Shown here: positions 21,560 through 32,646 of the stretch, one piece after another
Layout of the letters: the number at the start of each line of letters is the position of its first letter
How positions within the stretch are numbered: position 1 is the first letter of the stretch
NCBI GenBank assembly: GCA_964023275.1
Contig: OZ029916.1
Span: forward strand, 11,214,607 to 11,278,606
DNA: 64,000 nt
Direction: 5' to 3'
DNA from: Norana najaformis
Lineage: Eukaryota > Annelida > Clitellata > Crassiclitellata > Hormogastridae
Position numbers and translations under genes: made by a program
Notes under the pieces: model-generated
The model's database searches: none
What the model was told of the DNA's origin: nothing
The model's input: only the letters and a program-made list of their open reading frames with translations

Positions 21560-24500
21560 ATGGCGGCCTGGGACACAGATGACAGAGTCAATGAGGGTAG
21601 TGGTAAAATTGGAGGAGATTTGCCCGAAGAAGGCTTTAAGCAGTCATTTGAGGCTACGCCGCCAGAAAATGAGTCCGGAGTCATCGGTCAGCTGTGTATG
21701 AGCCCCGTGAATCTGGCTCTTCTTGGACTCTGCATTTTTCTCGTGTATAAGATCGTTAAGAGTAGGCGACAGGATTTCACCGAGGGCGATGTTCGGGTCT
21801 GTCTACCTATGAAGAAAAGAGATTTTACTCTGGAACAGTTGAAGGAGTTCGATGGGCGATGTCCCGAGGGTAGAGTACTGATGGCTGTCAATGGAAAGGT
21901 TTTTGACGTTACGAAAGCGAGAAAAACATACGGACCTGGTTAGTTGTTTATGCACATGTTTAGAATTTAAAATAGGTCGTGGATACCGTAACGCCCGACG
22001 TTACCCTATACACGAGACTCGAATAACGCCCGCTACGCAATTGGTCAATGCATAGCACGTGATTTTGTGCACGTGAACGGGGCTGACGGGCGTGATTGAA
22101 GTTGTCGAGGATGCGCTCACGTCCGCCGGGCGTGACCGAATTGGTCGCAGATCCTCTCACACCCGAGTATAGTAAATCGTAACACGTGTTGTATGTTAGG
22201 AAAGGACTGCCGCAAAAATGACCTAATTTGGACCCCTTTCTGATAAAATATCTGTATACTAATAACTGGATGGTGTTATGAGAACCTGCATAATTGCCTA
22301 TCAGGAAATTGCAAACAAAGAAGAAACTGGGATGTTTTTAAAACAATTTAAGTCCAACAAACCCACAAATGCATTTCTTTTTGGGAAAATACAAGTTTAT
22401 TGCTTCATAGCCCATTTTAAAGCGTTTTTGTTGGCACAACGTGACCTTTGGTATTTATAATTAAAATGCATGCAATAGCGATCAGAGTATGGGGTCATTC
22501 CAGCTCAACTCAACCAATTTTGAGTAAAATTCCCGCCTGAACATCTCAGAATTGGCTGAAATTTTAACAACGTGTTGCAAGATGTATTGGATGGAAAAGC
22601 CCAAAATTTTTCTGCAATATTTCAAATACTTTCCAAGATATCGTTGATTCCGTGACCCCACCCTCCAAAGGCATTTCACGAAACTGGTTGGGTGGGAGGC
22701 ACTGGTTGAGTTGAGCTGGAATGACCCTATGGAATTACGACATTATCTTTATAAGAGAAATTGATGGAAAGCTAGCTAAACTGATGCAGCCTATGACCTC
22801 CATTTCAAAATCTAGAAGTCCATCCGGAAGTGACCAAAATCACAACGGAAGTGCAAAATTCATGTGACATGCTTTAGCCAATAGCGTGACGGGCGTGAAT
22901 CTAGTCTCTGAGTTTCCACTAACGTCCCAGGTGTTAACGGAACCACTACGTTTAAAATAATGTTCAACGGGAGGAGTATTATCATATCGTAATGCAATAC
23001 ACTGTAATATCTGGTCCCAGTCTCTGAGAAGAGTTGTATGTGGATATGCAGGATTGTGATTCCAGAGAAATTAGCATGAGGAACTATCTAAATTACAAAG
23101 TAGGCCTAATAAAGCATGGAATAGCTGATTCCACGCTTTTGAAAGGACCTTAAAAGGCTTTGTGTTAATGTTTTGATATGTTTGGATACATAAACACATA
23201 CCATGGAACTTCGTATAAACACCCTGGCATTTATTTGTACAAATTGTGTTTACCCCAGTGGCGGCTGGAGACTGGCATTTAAAAAGGTCAACATTGATTT
23301 GTACATTTTGCTTATTTACCTTTTTGCCACTGTACTGTTTGATGCACTGGATAGCTGCAAGTTTTAAATCAGCAGCGTATCTGTAGTTCTTTTTATGATT
23401 AATATATTTCTAAACTTATGTCATTTAGGCTAAGATAATATAATTGCACATAGGCGTAAATGGAATTTTTAGAATTGGGACATAAATATAAAATCAACCA
23501 TTCAAATGAGTCATTTAAATCACATATTCAAATGACCCAAGATGCCAAGGATGAAATTCCAACAACGAAATTCGATTAATACCTGAGGAATTAACATCTA
23601 CAGTCTGATAATGAAAACCTGTCTGGTGGCTCAAGTGGGTGAGTCTTGAAGTTGATGGCCAATGTTTTAATAATGACAGTAAAAACGAAGAAGAGATCAG
23701 CGTAAAATCATATTTTCAAGTTATGGATTTAAAGGGGTTCCCAAGGGATATGCTGGCACTTGGCCAGTTGATGTGCAGGATAGCGTTTTGCCAGGTTTTG
23801 CTTGTCTTTATCTTGTCTTGAACCATCCTTGAGCCAAGGGATCCAGAAATTGTGCCTTGGATGATCTGTTTCTCTAAGCAGTCTCCACTCTCTCGCAGTG
23901 CATACCCAAAGTATGACAGCTTCCTGTTTTTGATTAATCCATGCAGATGCCTCTCTGTTCCTGCAGTCTCTAGGACCCAATCATTTGTCTTCCTAGCAGA
24001 CCACGGTACCTTAAGGATCTGCCATAGACACTTCATTTCAAATGCATTGATTCTTGCCTCTTCATCTTCCTTTATGGTCCAGCTCTCACAGCCTTACTGC
24101 GCCATTGGCCGTATAAAAGTTTTCAGAAGTCTTATCTTTGTTGCAAGCAATAATCTTTGACGTTTCCTTGCATATGTTGAATGCTGCCCCAACACATTGT
24201 CCTTTTGCCAATCTTGACCGGATCTCTACTGCACTCAGAGTCTTTAGTTATCAGTGAGCCAAGGTATGGGAATGTGTCAACCTGATCAAGTTGATTGCCT
24301 TGTACTCTGATGTTGCAAATTGTATTATTTGTTACCTTGGTAAGCTAGCTAGAGCAAGAGCAGCTGGTGTATTATTATGAGGGTTCTGTGTCAGGAAAGG
24401 AGTTCAGCAGGGCTCTGTGACCTGTCCGCACCTGTTTGACATCTTGGCAGAGATGGTCATGAGGGAAGCACTGGATGGTTATGGTGGTGGAATTCAAATA

Positions 24501-27500
24501 CAGTGCAGTTCGTTTAAGACGAAAGACAGGGTACCAGTGAAAACATTTCATCTTAACTGAATTTCTTATTAACCGTTAGGCAAACGTAAGCTCAGTATGC
24601 CAGCGAAAAACGCGTTATGGCTGCATGACTAACTATATAGCAGCAAATGACGCATAACCAAAGATGATCACGGTAGGCTGCAAACTTTAGCGGCCATTTT
24701 TAGATGCGAGTTTCAGTAAACCACTGTCTGTTTCATGATGACGCAGCAAAAGAGGGGTATTTTCAGGTTTTATGGAAGGGCTAAGGCCGATACATTCCAT
24801 TACGATGCTATTTCGACAGCGAATCCGAATCGGTCTCGGACAGAGAGAAGCCTTTGAATGAGGGTACAGTACATGTAAATGTATGTGCTGATTTATTTGC
24901 GGCTGATGCCTATGTAGTTTGCAAGGCGCTTAGGAGATTCTGACCATTGACCAATGTCTTCTCCATATGGCAGACTTGTCAGCAAGGATATTAGGCTACT
25001 TGAGAAGAGCTCTGAAAGTTACATGTATATCTGATAACAGCAGGCACTAAGCTGGCTAGAATAGTCAAAGACACTTAAACTGTCTAATGCATCTGGCAGT
25101 AGGGCACTTCCACTGTGGTTACATATCTCGCTAACATAAATGTGCCACATGACTAGCTTAATGTCCTTTATTTTCAGACAAAATATACCCACGAATGAAA
25201 TGGCCACCTTTATTGTCAGACAAAATATACCCACGAATGAAATGGCCACATTACTGTAGACAGCTATAAAAGTTTCATGCACCAATGCATTTTGACAAGC
25301 CTGATGCTGTAGTCTGTGTGTCTCTTACCGTTAATCACCCAATTACAGCATTAACATGTATGCTATCTCATTCCTGGAGTGGTGACATTCTTCAAAGGCC
25401 GACGCTGTCAAACTATCTTAGGCACTGAAAGCTGCAGCTGTTGTGTATCGGTCAACGTTTCGTCTTATCGGACTTGGCACTGAAATAAATTCGTGGGCCA
25501 AAAATCATTTTTGTAATAACCGATCTTTTAGTCTTATCAGTTTCGTCTTAAGAGAATAATTTAACATTATTATTGATTATTTACATCGGCATGGACTAAG
25601 TTTTCATTTCGTACTAAGCGATATTTTGTCCTATCTGTTTTTGTCTTAAGCGAATTGCATTGTATAAGGGAGAAGAGTTACAAATATGTGGATGCTGATG
25701 AGTGTTCTATTGGCAACCCCAGAAGCAGAGCTACAGGAGATGGTGGATCGTCTTGACCGGGCAAGCAGCAACCAGGGTCTGTTGATTAACGTGGATAAAA
25801 CCAAGATCATCACTCTGTTACTAACTTTAAATCAAGTATTAATTCCATTTTCTGCTTCTGTCAAAAACCAAACCCAGAGCCAAATGTTGTGTACTTTTGT
25901 AGGCTAAACATTTGTATTTGTTGTTTGTTTGAATGTGAAAGAACAAAATGAGGTCTATGCTGAGTCTGTTTTTAGGTGGCCCCTATGGTCTCTTTGCTGG
26001 TCGAGATGCTTCGCGAGGGCTTGGCACATTCTCTTTGAGAGAAGACGTCATCAGAGATGTCTATGATGACCTCAGTGACCTTACATCAAAAGAAATGGAG
26101 AAAATAAGAGAGTGGGAAAAACAGTTTCAGGGTATGTTTAACTCTGAGCTGTAAAATTAGTTTGTAAGTTGTGTCTGTGTTCTTTGGCTGTCTTGCTGTC
26201 CAGCCATTCGTTTAGGTTTAAGGGATCGAGTTGAAATTTGGCATTTCTTTATTAAGTATTTTAGTGTTACATTTCATGCTTGGAGTCCATTTACTAATAG
26301 TTTTCTCCTTTTTATAAGCAGATGAGAGCATCAGGTCAAAATCAAATGCATATCCTGTGCGATTTCTTTTTTGTTACACTTCCTTAAAGAGTTTCTTTTG
26401 ACAGTTGAATGTTGGTTACTGGAGCAGTTTTTACTTAAAGCAAGTGTACAGGTTGTAGAATATGGTTAAGCTAAATATCCCATGCTGCAGAGTGGGATAT
26501 TGGGGAGAAACTCATTTCTTTCACACACTGTTTTCAGCGATCAACAGACACACCCTAGGGTCAATTTATTGCAGATATAACCATTTACCTCCTAGCTGAT
26601 ATTGCTTGGTGATAGAAAAAATCTTGTTTGAAGTCATACTGTAGACTTTTAAGTTGTCAGCAGCCAAAGAAGTCATCATGTATAATTAAAGATTACATAA
26701 GTGTAATTGAAGAATGACTAGGAGCACCACTGTAAGCAGGAACACATGTCTTTGTTAGTCATGATAGATGTGAATGATGGTTTCCACTCAAATCATGTCT
26801 TTCAAGTCCATTACTTTCTGCATGGTTAGTCTGAATTTTTTTGTTTATGTTTTCTATCCAATGCCTGACTGTGGTCTTTCTTTGCTTCCCTTTCCTTCAA
26901 TTCTGGCATGCAGTGCCTTATTTGATATCTAGTCGACAGACATTCTTTCCACTTGATCATCCTCCGAGTGTTTGCTGAATGACTGTCTAGCAGATTTGTC
27001 ATCATACGTAAGGCTTTCTTGTTTCTTCATTTGTAATTTTTTGCAGTCTTGAAATTGTCAATATAAAAGTGCAAAACAAATGAATTGTTGCACACAGAAA
27101 GCAACAAATAGTTGTTGAAAACAATTATGAATGCATTAGAAGATTTATTCAATAATTACTAATATGAAGCATAATAGCTTTACACCATCAACCGATGAAG
27201 TAGTTATAGCCATAAATAAACTTCATAGAGGATAGTTATAGCCATAAATAAACTTCATAGAGGAAACAGGTACACAGTAGAAATTACAGATGTCAAACAG
27301 CTCAATACTTTTTTTTAACATACTAGCCATCATCTGGCCAAGTGGTAATGTTTAAGAGCATTGGCTGTTTTTGCTGTTTTAGATGCTTAATTTATCTTCT
27401 GTAGGTATATGCATCTGATTATTTAAAACCTTTAATTAGCACTGAAAAATGGCTATTTAACAGAACTAAAAGGTGTGACTGGTTAGATTGAAAATGTTGC

Positions 27501-28500
27501 ATATGCTGTTTCTGGTGAAACCATTTGTATTTTCAGTAAGTATTGTTCGCGTGATATGTTAATTTGAAACCTATAGTGACAACCACTTGTGGAGATAGGA
27601 TAGTTTGACTGATAAGCGTAAAAGGCCAAACTGGAAACCACAGCCACAGTAAAGAAGCCAGATGCAGTAAATGAATGGGTGATAATTATAGATGTAAAAT
27701 TTTGTATTTATTTAAAATTTTATAGCAACTTTTATTATTTGCACTAAACAGAAATTTATGTCAAAATTTGGAATTTCTAATAATCTGCTTTATGGTACCC
27801 AATTTGCTCTGTAATTTTTTCTGTTAAGCCCAAAAACAGGCCAAGGTAGTTTGATTTTGTCTTGCATTTTAAGGAAAATGTTTCTGTGTTTTGCGTTAAA
27901 ATAATTTTGAGAATGACTTAAAAATGAGAAAAAAGCTGTTAAAAAACTTATTTATAATATTTTAATTTTTTCTTATAGAATTTGGTGTTCACTGTTATAT
28001 CGGCTAAAAATGGATTCATTTTGCTGGATGTTTTTGACCCGAAATTCAATGTTGTCAGTTTTTCAAAATTTTGCTGATGGTCTTACAGAGCAAATGGGAA
28101 TATTTTGAATTAAAAAGTACATTTGTTTGAATAGAGATTTCATATGTAAAATTGTAAGTCAAATCTATGGACAAATTTTTGGCACAAAATAAAAGTATTT
28201 TTTGAATTTGCAATATTATTTAATTGGCACGAGTTTCTGCTTTGTGAAATACAAAATTTAGAAACGTGGTCAACAGTTTCAACGACCACCCGTAAAAGGG
28301 ACCGCACTGTACTGAGCAAATTATTTGATTCAGAGACTTTAAAAGCATTATGCTGTTATAAAATTATGTATTGCCATTCACTTGTTCTTTTAGAAAACTA
28401 TGACACTGTTGGTCGTTTGCTCAGAGAAGGTGAAGAACCAACAGATTATTCAGATACGGAGGAAGAACACTCTACACTGGACAAATCTAAAAACGATTAA
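21560..28500 (+). CDS. PGRMC1: PGRMC-like cytochrome-b5-fold membrane protein, three exons
   Basis: Coding exons are 21560-21938, 25976-26131 and 28394-28500, giving 213 residues with every intron in phase 1 and GT-AG borders (cctg/gttagt, tttttag/gt, cagg/gtatgt, cttttag/aa). The product is a membrane-associated progesterone receptor component (MAPR) protein: a short acidic N-terminus, one membrane helix (about residues 48-66, [17 protein letters not shown]), then the b5-like haem domain. Visible motifs are [26 protein letters not shown], and [19 protein letters not shown] across the exon 1-2 junction; its Tyr124 corresponds to the axial haem tyrosine of human PGRMC1. Then come [30 protein letters not shown] and a terminal KND like the vertebrate proteins. 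Length is close to the family's 195-223. The start ATG at 21560 follows an upstream in-frame alternative that lacks support. PGRMC1 versus PGRMC2 cannot be decided. Intron 1 is packed with transposons. Confidence 0.95.
21976..22950. mobile_element. Long-TIR non-autonomous element in PGRMC intron 1
   Basis: About 90 bases at each end are imperfect inverted repeats. On the left: cgcccgctacgcaattggtc, then gcatagcacgtga. On the right, inverse complement: cgcccgtcacgctattggct, then gcatgtcacatga. The outer parts (ccgtaacgcccgacgttac versus ccgttaacacctgggacgtt) also align loosely. No transposase is inside. The 236-bp MITE at 22492-22727 lies within it. The exact tips and target duplication are not certain. 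Confidence 0.5.
22492..22727. mobile_element. 236-bp MITE, 4-bp TATG target duplication
   Basis: The left end gggtcattccagctcaactc is repeated as inverse complement at the right end (gagttgagctggaatgaccc), about 24 bp, flanked on both sides by tatg (22488-22491, 22728-22731). There is no ORF. It lies inside the larger long-TIR element. Confidence 0.8.
23215..23330. repeat. Dispersed repeat, copy 1 of a pair
   Basis: catttatttgtacaaattg, then gtttaccccagtggcggctg, gagactg, and a second internal arm resembling the first (gatttgtacatttt). The same order occurs at 38995-39110. Family unknown. Confidence 0.5.
23640..24335 (-). pseudogene. RTE-type LINE, 3' half (normal orientation of insertion)
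   Basis: The minus strand reads, from 24335 leftward, [30 protein letters not shown], a frameshift to [53 protein letters not shown], then [20 protein letters not shown] and IQGTISG. This is the post-palm and C-terminal part of an RTE-like RT ORF. The missing upstream half lies just to the right on the opposite strand (24345-25830). Together they form one 5'-inverted insertion. Multiple frameshifts make it dead. Confidence 0.8.
24345..25830 (+). pseudogene. RTE-type LINE, inverted 5' half, split by a MITE
   Basis: Plus-strand palm fragment: [19 protein letters not shown] (motif B), [19 protein letters not shown] to 24500, then after the 1162-bp MITE the same frame resumes at 25665 and reaches [17 protein letters not shown], then [12 protein letters not shown] at about 25812. 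This end is exactly where the minus-strand half begins in protein order (KTKII, then NICNIRVQG). The F-x-DD motif region, expected near the insertion point, is degraded. Confidence 0.8.
24501..25662. mobile_element. pogo-like non-autonomous element, TA target duplication
   Basis: The left end is cagtgcagttcgtttaagac and the right end, inverse complement, is caatgcaattcgcttaagac. Both are bounded by TA (24499-24500, 25663-25664). A CAGT start, ATTCGCTT-like tip and TA duplication are pogo/Tigger features. No transposase remains. A 41-bp direct duplication sits inside at about 25177-25255 (caaaatatacccacgaatga twice). The insertion interrupts an RT reading frame that rejoins across it. Confidence 0.85.
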
Positions 28501-29826
28501 TTTCCTCAGTCTTCATTGTTTGAAAATGTTTGGTTGCATAACTCATTCTTTGTTTAAGGATTTACTGATCAGAATCCTTGTCTTCCACTGTTTTGTCCTG
28601 ACACAGTTTGTCTGTTTTCATGATATTTGTGACAGGTGTTTCAAGAAGTTCATCTGTTGCTTTTGTGCTTGCTGCCTTTTATTTCCATCGATAAGTAATT
28701 ATAATTAGTTCCTGCTGGGTTTTCATTGCTATTTCAAACACATGAGTTTTTAGGACAATTTATTTATGGAATTATGTTGAGCCAAGTATTGAACTGATCT
28801 CTCATGCATCCTTTAAGACAGCATTCTCCAGCCTTTTCAGTACATAGCAGCATTTGAAATTGCTAATTTTGTTAAAGAGAATGTGTGCATTTTAGGAGGA
28901 GCAAAACAGAAAAAAAATTTAAAATTAAATCTGGAAAATACTGCAAACCTGCATAAAAACTGTATAAAAGGGTTGTCATATGACATTTTCAGTATATTCT
29001 ACAGAAAGCCTAAAAACTTAGGCACGGGATGGTGCAGTGGTTGTGTTGCTAATCTAATGAGTTCATATCCAAGACAGGGTAGAGAAAATGCAATTAATAC
29101 ACTTTCACTGAATTATGCAAATAGTAACAACTTTAATAATAAATTAAATATGGCTGTAAGTACCTGCCAGTTATGTTTATTACATCCAAGTGCTGCACAA
29201 CATTTTTATAGCACAGCATTGTGTAATCTCTATATCTCAGACAACTGATAAAAACAGGACTTTCAATGCTTCCTTCCAAAAGATTGCTAGGATCACCTGT
29301 GCAGGTATGCTGGAAGGCCTAGATCTCAGCTTTAAGACAGTGAAAACAGATTGAGTGACATCTACTGTGGTACTGGTGCTATTAGAACTGTCTCTTATTT
29401 GAGCAATGCTTCTATATTTCCAATTTTTCATTTTTGTTGTAATTGCAGTGTGGTTTGTTCACATATCTAGTAGAGTGTTTTCTGTTTTTTGAACAGGCTT
29501 TAATTGTACATGTTCACCAACATTTACCAACTTTCCCAAGTCATCTGTCTTCCATGATCTTGAAAATGCTTTTCATTAATCACCATGCACATCTTTCATA
29601 TCCTGTTCAGCTATACCATATGTTTAGTGGATTTTTTCTAAGAAAGAACAGCTATACCTGAAAAAACTATTTTACTGTTTTTATTTTAATATATAATTTA
29701 TTGAGCTTATTATAAGCTGTGGGATTGTGTGTGGTTTTACCTTGCATCTCTCTGGCTCAGTTTCACATTCTGGTGCATCCTGTGAACTTCATTTGCTGTC
29801 AAGCAATGTAACACATGAGTAAAGGT
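28501..29826. other. PGRMC 3' flank, no other supported gene
   Basis: This probably contains the 3' UTR of the PGRMC gene at its left. ORFs at 28883-29248 and others show no family features. Apart from the weak SINE-like head at 29027, nothing is recognised. Confidence 0.4.
29027..29090 (+). mobile_element. Possible tRNA-derived SINE head
   Basis: ggatggtgcagtggttgtg fits an RNA polymerase III A box (tggtgcagtgg). About 30 bases later, gagttcatatcc is a degraded B box. No tail, partner copy or target duplication was found. Confidence 0.3.
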
Positions 29827-30365
29827 TGTAATGTAATGTAAATCTCCTAAATTTCTCAGCACCACATAAAAGCTGTGTCTTGGAGACCAGCTCATTCACC
29901 AGGGTTGGATCAAATCAAGTCCACAAGAGCCAGGTTGTTGGGTTACTTTTGGTCCCAGGTCAGAATATGGGGGTCAGGCTGGGGAGACAGCATGGTACTA
30001 AGGTGGATGCAATTAAGATGGCAGCAGTGGTTGTAGCTAGGATGGTCCAGGATAGGACAGTTTGAAAAGTTCAGTTTTCAGTCTGCAGTGAAACTCTCCA
30101 AGAGAGAGGGCAAGCAGAAGAGAACTCACAGTTAGAAGTGAAAATGGAGAATTAGCAAACTGATGGATTTTTTGGGGAGTTTCTTTCAAAGAGCTGTACG
30201 GAGTAAGGAGCAGTTGCAGAGAGGAAGAGACTGAAGGCCGAGATAGAGAAAGATATGAGGAAGAACAAGTAGATCTAAGCAGGTAGGAAAGATGTACAAT
30301 TTGAAGTACAGGCACTGAAGGACCTTGAACCAATGAAGGGTTTTAAGAATGGGTTATGTGGTGTT
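29827..30365 (-). pseudogene. L2/CR1-type LINE 3' end
   Basis: The minus-strand ORF (30037-30333) gives a closing segment, SRPSVSSSLQLLLTPYSSL, then FHCRLKTELFKLSYPGPS, the usual 'F-SRLKT-LF' ending of these ORFs. It is followed by a 3' UTR (accagctcattcaccagg) and a terminal (TTACAT)n run at about 29827-29842. The copy is 5'-truncated. Confidence 0.7.
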
Positions 30366-30913
30366 TGGGGCAGTGAAGGACAGTAGTTAACAAGTAGTAG
30401 TTAAACTTCTCTTTAGTAATTAAAAGTAATTAACTACTTTTTCAAAATCAGTTTAACTAGTAGTTAAATTACAAAATTTCAATTTGTAGTTAACCACAGT
30501 TTTCTAAATCTGCTTTTTAGCAAGAGAATTTTTCTGTTACATGCTTGTCTCCAGTGTCTTCCATGGTTGACAACACTGCTTGCAAGGTTGTATTTCCGGT
30601 TATGGACTAGTTGTCTGATAATGAATTAGGAAAGTGATAATGTATAGTTTAATAATTAATCACTGCTACAAAGACGCAGATAAAAGCGAAGATGCAGACA
30701 AAAATTTCATTAAAGCTGTACGCATTCACTGTTACAAGAAAATTTCTGGAGATCTCACTCTTCAACTTTTTTATGCTAACTTACCAGTTATTAACCCAAC
30801 CCTACAAATTTAAACTGCTGCAGTGAATCTAAGTTAAACAATTAATAATCCTGCAAATGCATGGTATGGGACTATTGGTGTGAATTACTTTAATTAATTT
30901 TGTAATGATAGAG

Positions 30914-31230
30914 CTATAGTGCTGTCCTGTTTACATGAGGTCATTGGGAGCCAAAGTGACTGAAACTGCACATTAGTGAACTACAGGTTAAGACAGCCAT
31001 GTTGACAGCAGAAATGTTTTATGCAAGTTTTAGTGTGGAATAGAAAGTTCAAAGACTGATGTCATGGCAGCCGTAATTATAATGACAATGAGACTGAATT
31101 ATAGTTGGTGAAGTATGTGTATTGATTGTACCATGTGCTAAAGCATCTCACATGTTAAATATGTATCGGTGGGAGCCATGAAGTAACTGCACATTAGCCG
31201 ATTCACAAGTAAACAGGACTGCACTGCATC
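30914..31230. mobile_element. Possible pogo-like MITE
   Basis: Left tip tagtgctgtcctgtttac and right tip, inverse complement, cagtgcagtcctgtttac match at 16 of 18. A subterminal segment (aactgcacattag) also occurs twice, at about 30968 and 31187. Flanks are TA on the left but CA on the right, so the target duplication is unproven. Confidence 0.45.
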
Positions 31231-31888
31231 ATGTAAATATTGGAAAATCACTGCTGCGATCATTTAAGTGAATGACTGTACAAATGACACGAGTCATTGC
31301 CATGACCAAGTGCTTTTCACATCTCATATCTGTCATATACATTTGTCCAGCCAGCTCATTCACCAGATGTTCATAGAAGATGTTCATTAGAGCAGCCAAA
31401 AAAGCAATTCCTTAGATTGTTTGTTTGGACAATACAGAAAGTACAACCAACTATAATCAAAAAAGAAAGAAAAAAGGAAGAAAAATTAAATGGGCTTAAG
31501 TATTATTATTACAGTCATGCACAATTTGTCTGTAAAAGATACTATAATGTAGGGATATCCAAACACAATGCATTCTGCCATCATCCCGGGAGTGCCACGT
31601 GGTAAGCGTAACCATTCTGCATTTGCTGTGAACACTTTATTGCACTGTTGTGATTCTCCATCCTCAGAATAACAAGGGCCAGGAACTCCAAACATGGTGC
31701 CAACTGTCAATGGGACTCTGCTGGTGGTTGGGTTCTACATGTGTGTCAGAGTCCACCATTGGTGACTCAGCTATTCACCCATCATCTGCTTACAGATGAA
31801 CATATTGTTCTTCATAAACTCTCCCATCATTTATGATGATGAGGAGCACCTTTGAGAGGTACTTAGAAGGTGCTAGAGGGACTTTCAG

Positions 31889-31952
31889 CTACATACATAC
31901 ATACAGACATATGTACATTCATACATACATACACACACAAACACACACATAA
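31889..31952. repeat. TACA/CA microsatellite
   Basis: acatacatacatacagacat, then tacatacatacacacaca. A compound simple repeat with interruptions. Confidence 0.9.
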
Positions 31953-32646
31953 TGACTTCAAAACTGGAAACATGTATGTTGGTCTTTCTGTTCACATGCT
32001 GCAAAACCCAGAGATTGTAAGTATTGGGCAACTTGACTGTGCGTGTTTATTATGTCTAGCACCATGCAGCCTAATTTGGAATCAGTGTCAGGTGAAAAGC
32101 AAATGAAGTTCTGTGATGCGCTAGCCTCACATTCACAACTAGGATTCATCCCTTCCCAATGCAAGGGCCTAAGAGAATTAAAAAGTTCATTCTTGACTTC
32201 CACTAATACATGTAGATACAGAAAACCATTTTTACTCCACAATCCAGAATTTTTAATTTAACTAAGTCAGTAGTAGAGATTCAAAGGTTTATTGTAGAGA
32301 CCTTAACATAGTTCAGTTGCTTTTTGGACCAGATTATGACTCCATTTCCATGGTTCAATGATTTATGTACTTCAGGATTAATATTCCATTGCCACAATTG
32401 CAACAGGCAGTAAATGCAAATTACAGATTGCTCATACAAGTGCTGCACAACACTGCTGGTCGACAATGTTTATTTAAATTTTCTACTCCAAATCAGATTA
32501 AAAATGTAAGCCACCTGCCTTGGAAAAGCTGTCAGCTAATTTTTAGCTTTGATACAGAATCCTAACTTTGTCAATAACCCTGACACTGGTTTACACCCCA
32601 GCAATAATTTTGGGGAATTACATTTCCAACAAAGAAGTTGGGACAG

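Larger units (their letters stand above)
30366..32646. other. Intergenic, AT-rich; degenerate repeats
   Basis: No exon is supported. Around 30385-30500 the motif agtagttaa recurs several times (low-complexity). A CA/TACA microsatellite lies at 31889-31952 and a possible pogo-like MITE at 30914-31230. Confidence 0.4.

Noticed and set aside
27574-28312. Possible Tigger-like element (right tip reading, inverted, cagtgcggtcccttttacgg)
   Set aside because: The right end looks like a Tigger terminus, but the supposed left end (tagtgacaaccacttgtgg) matches it too poorly to define an element.
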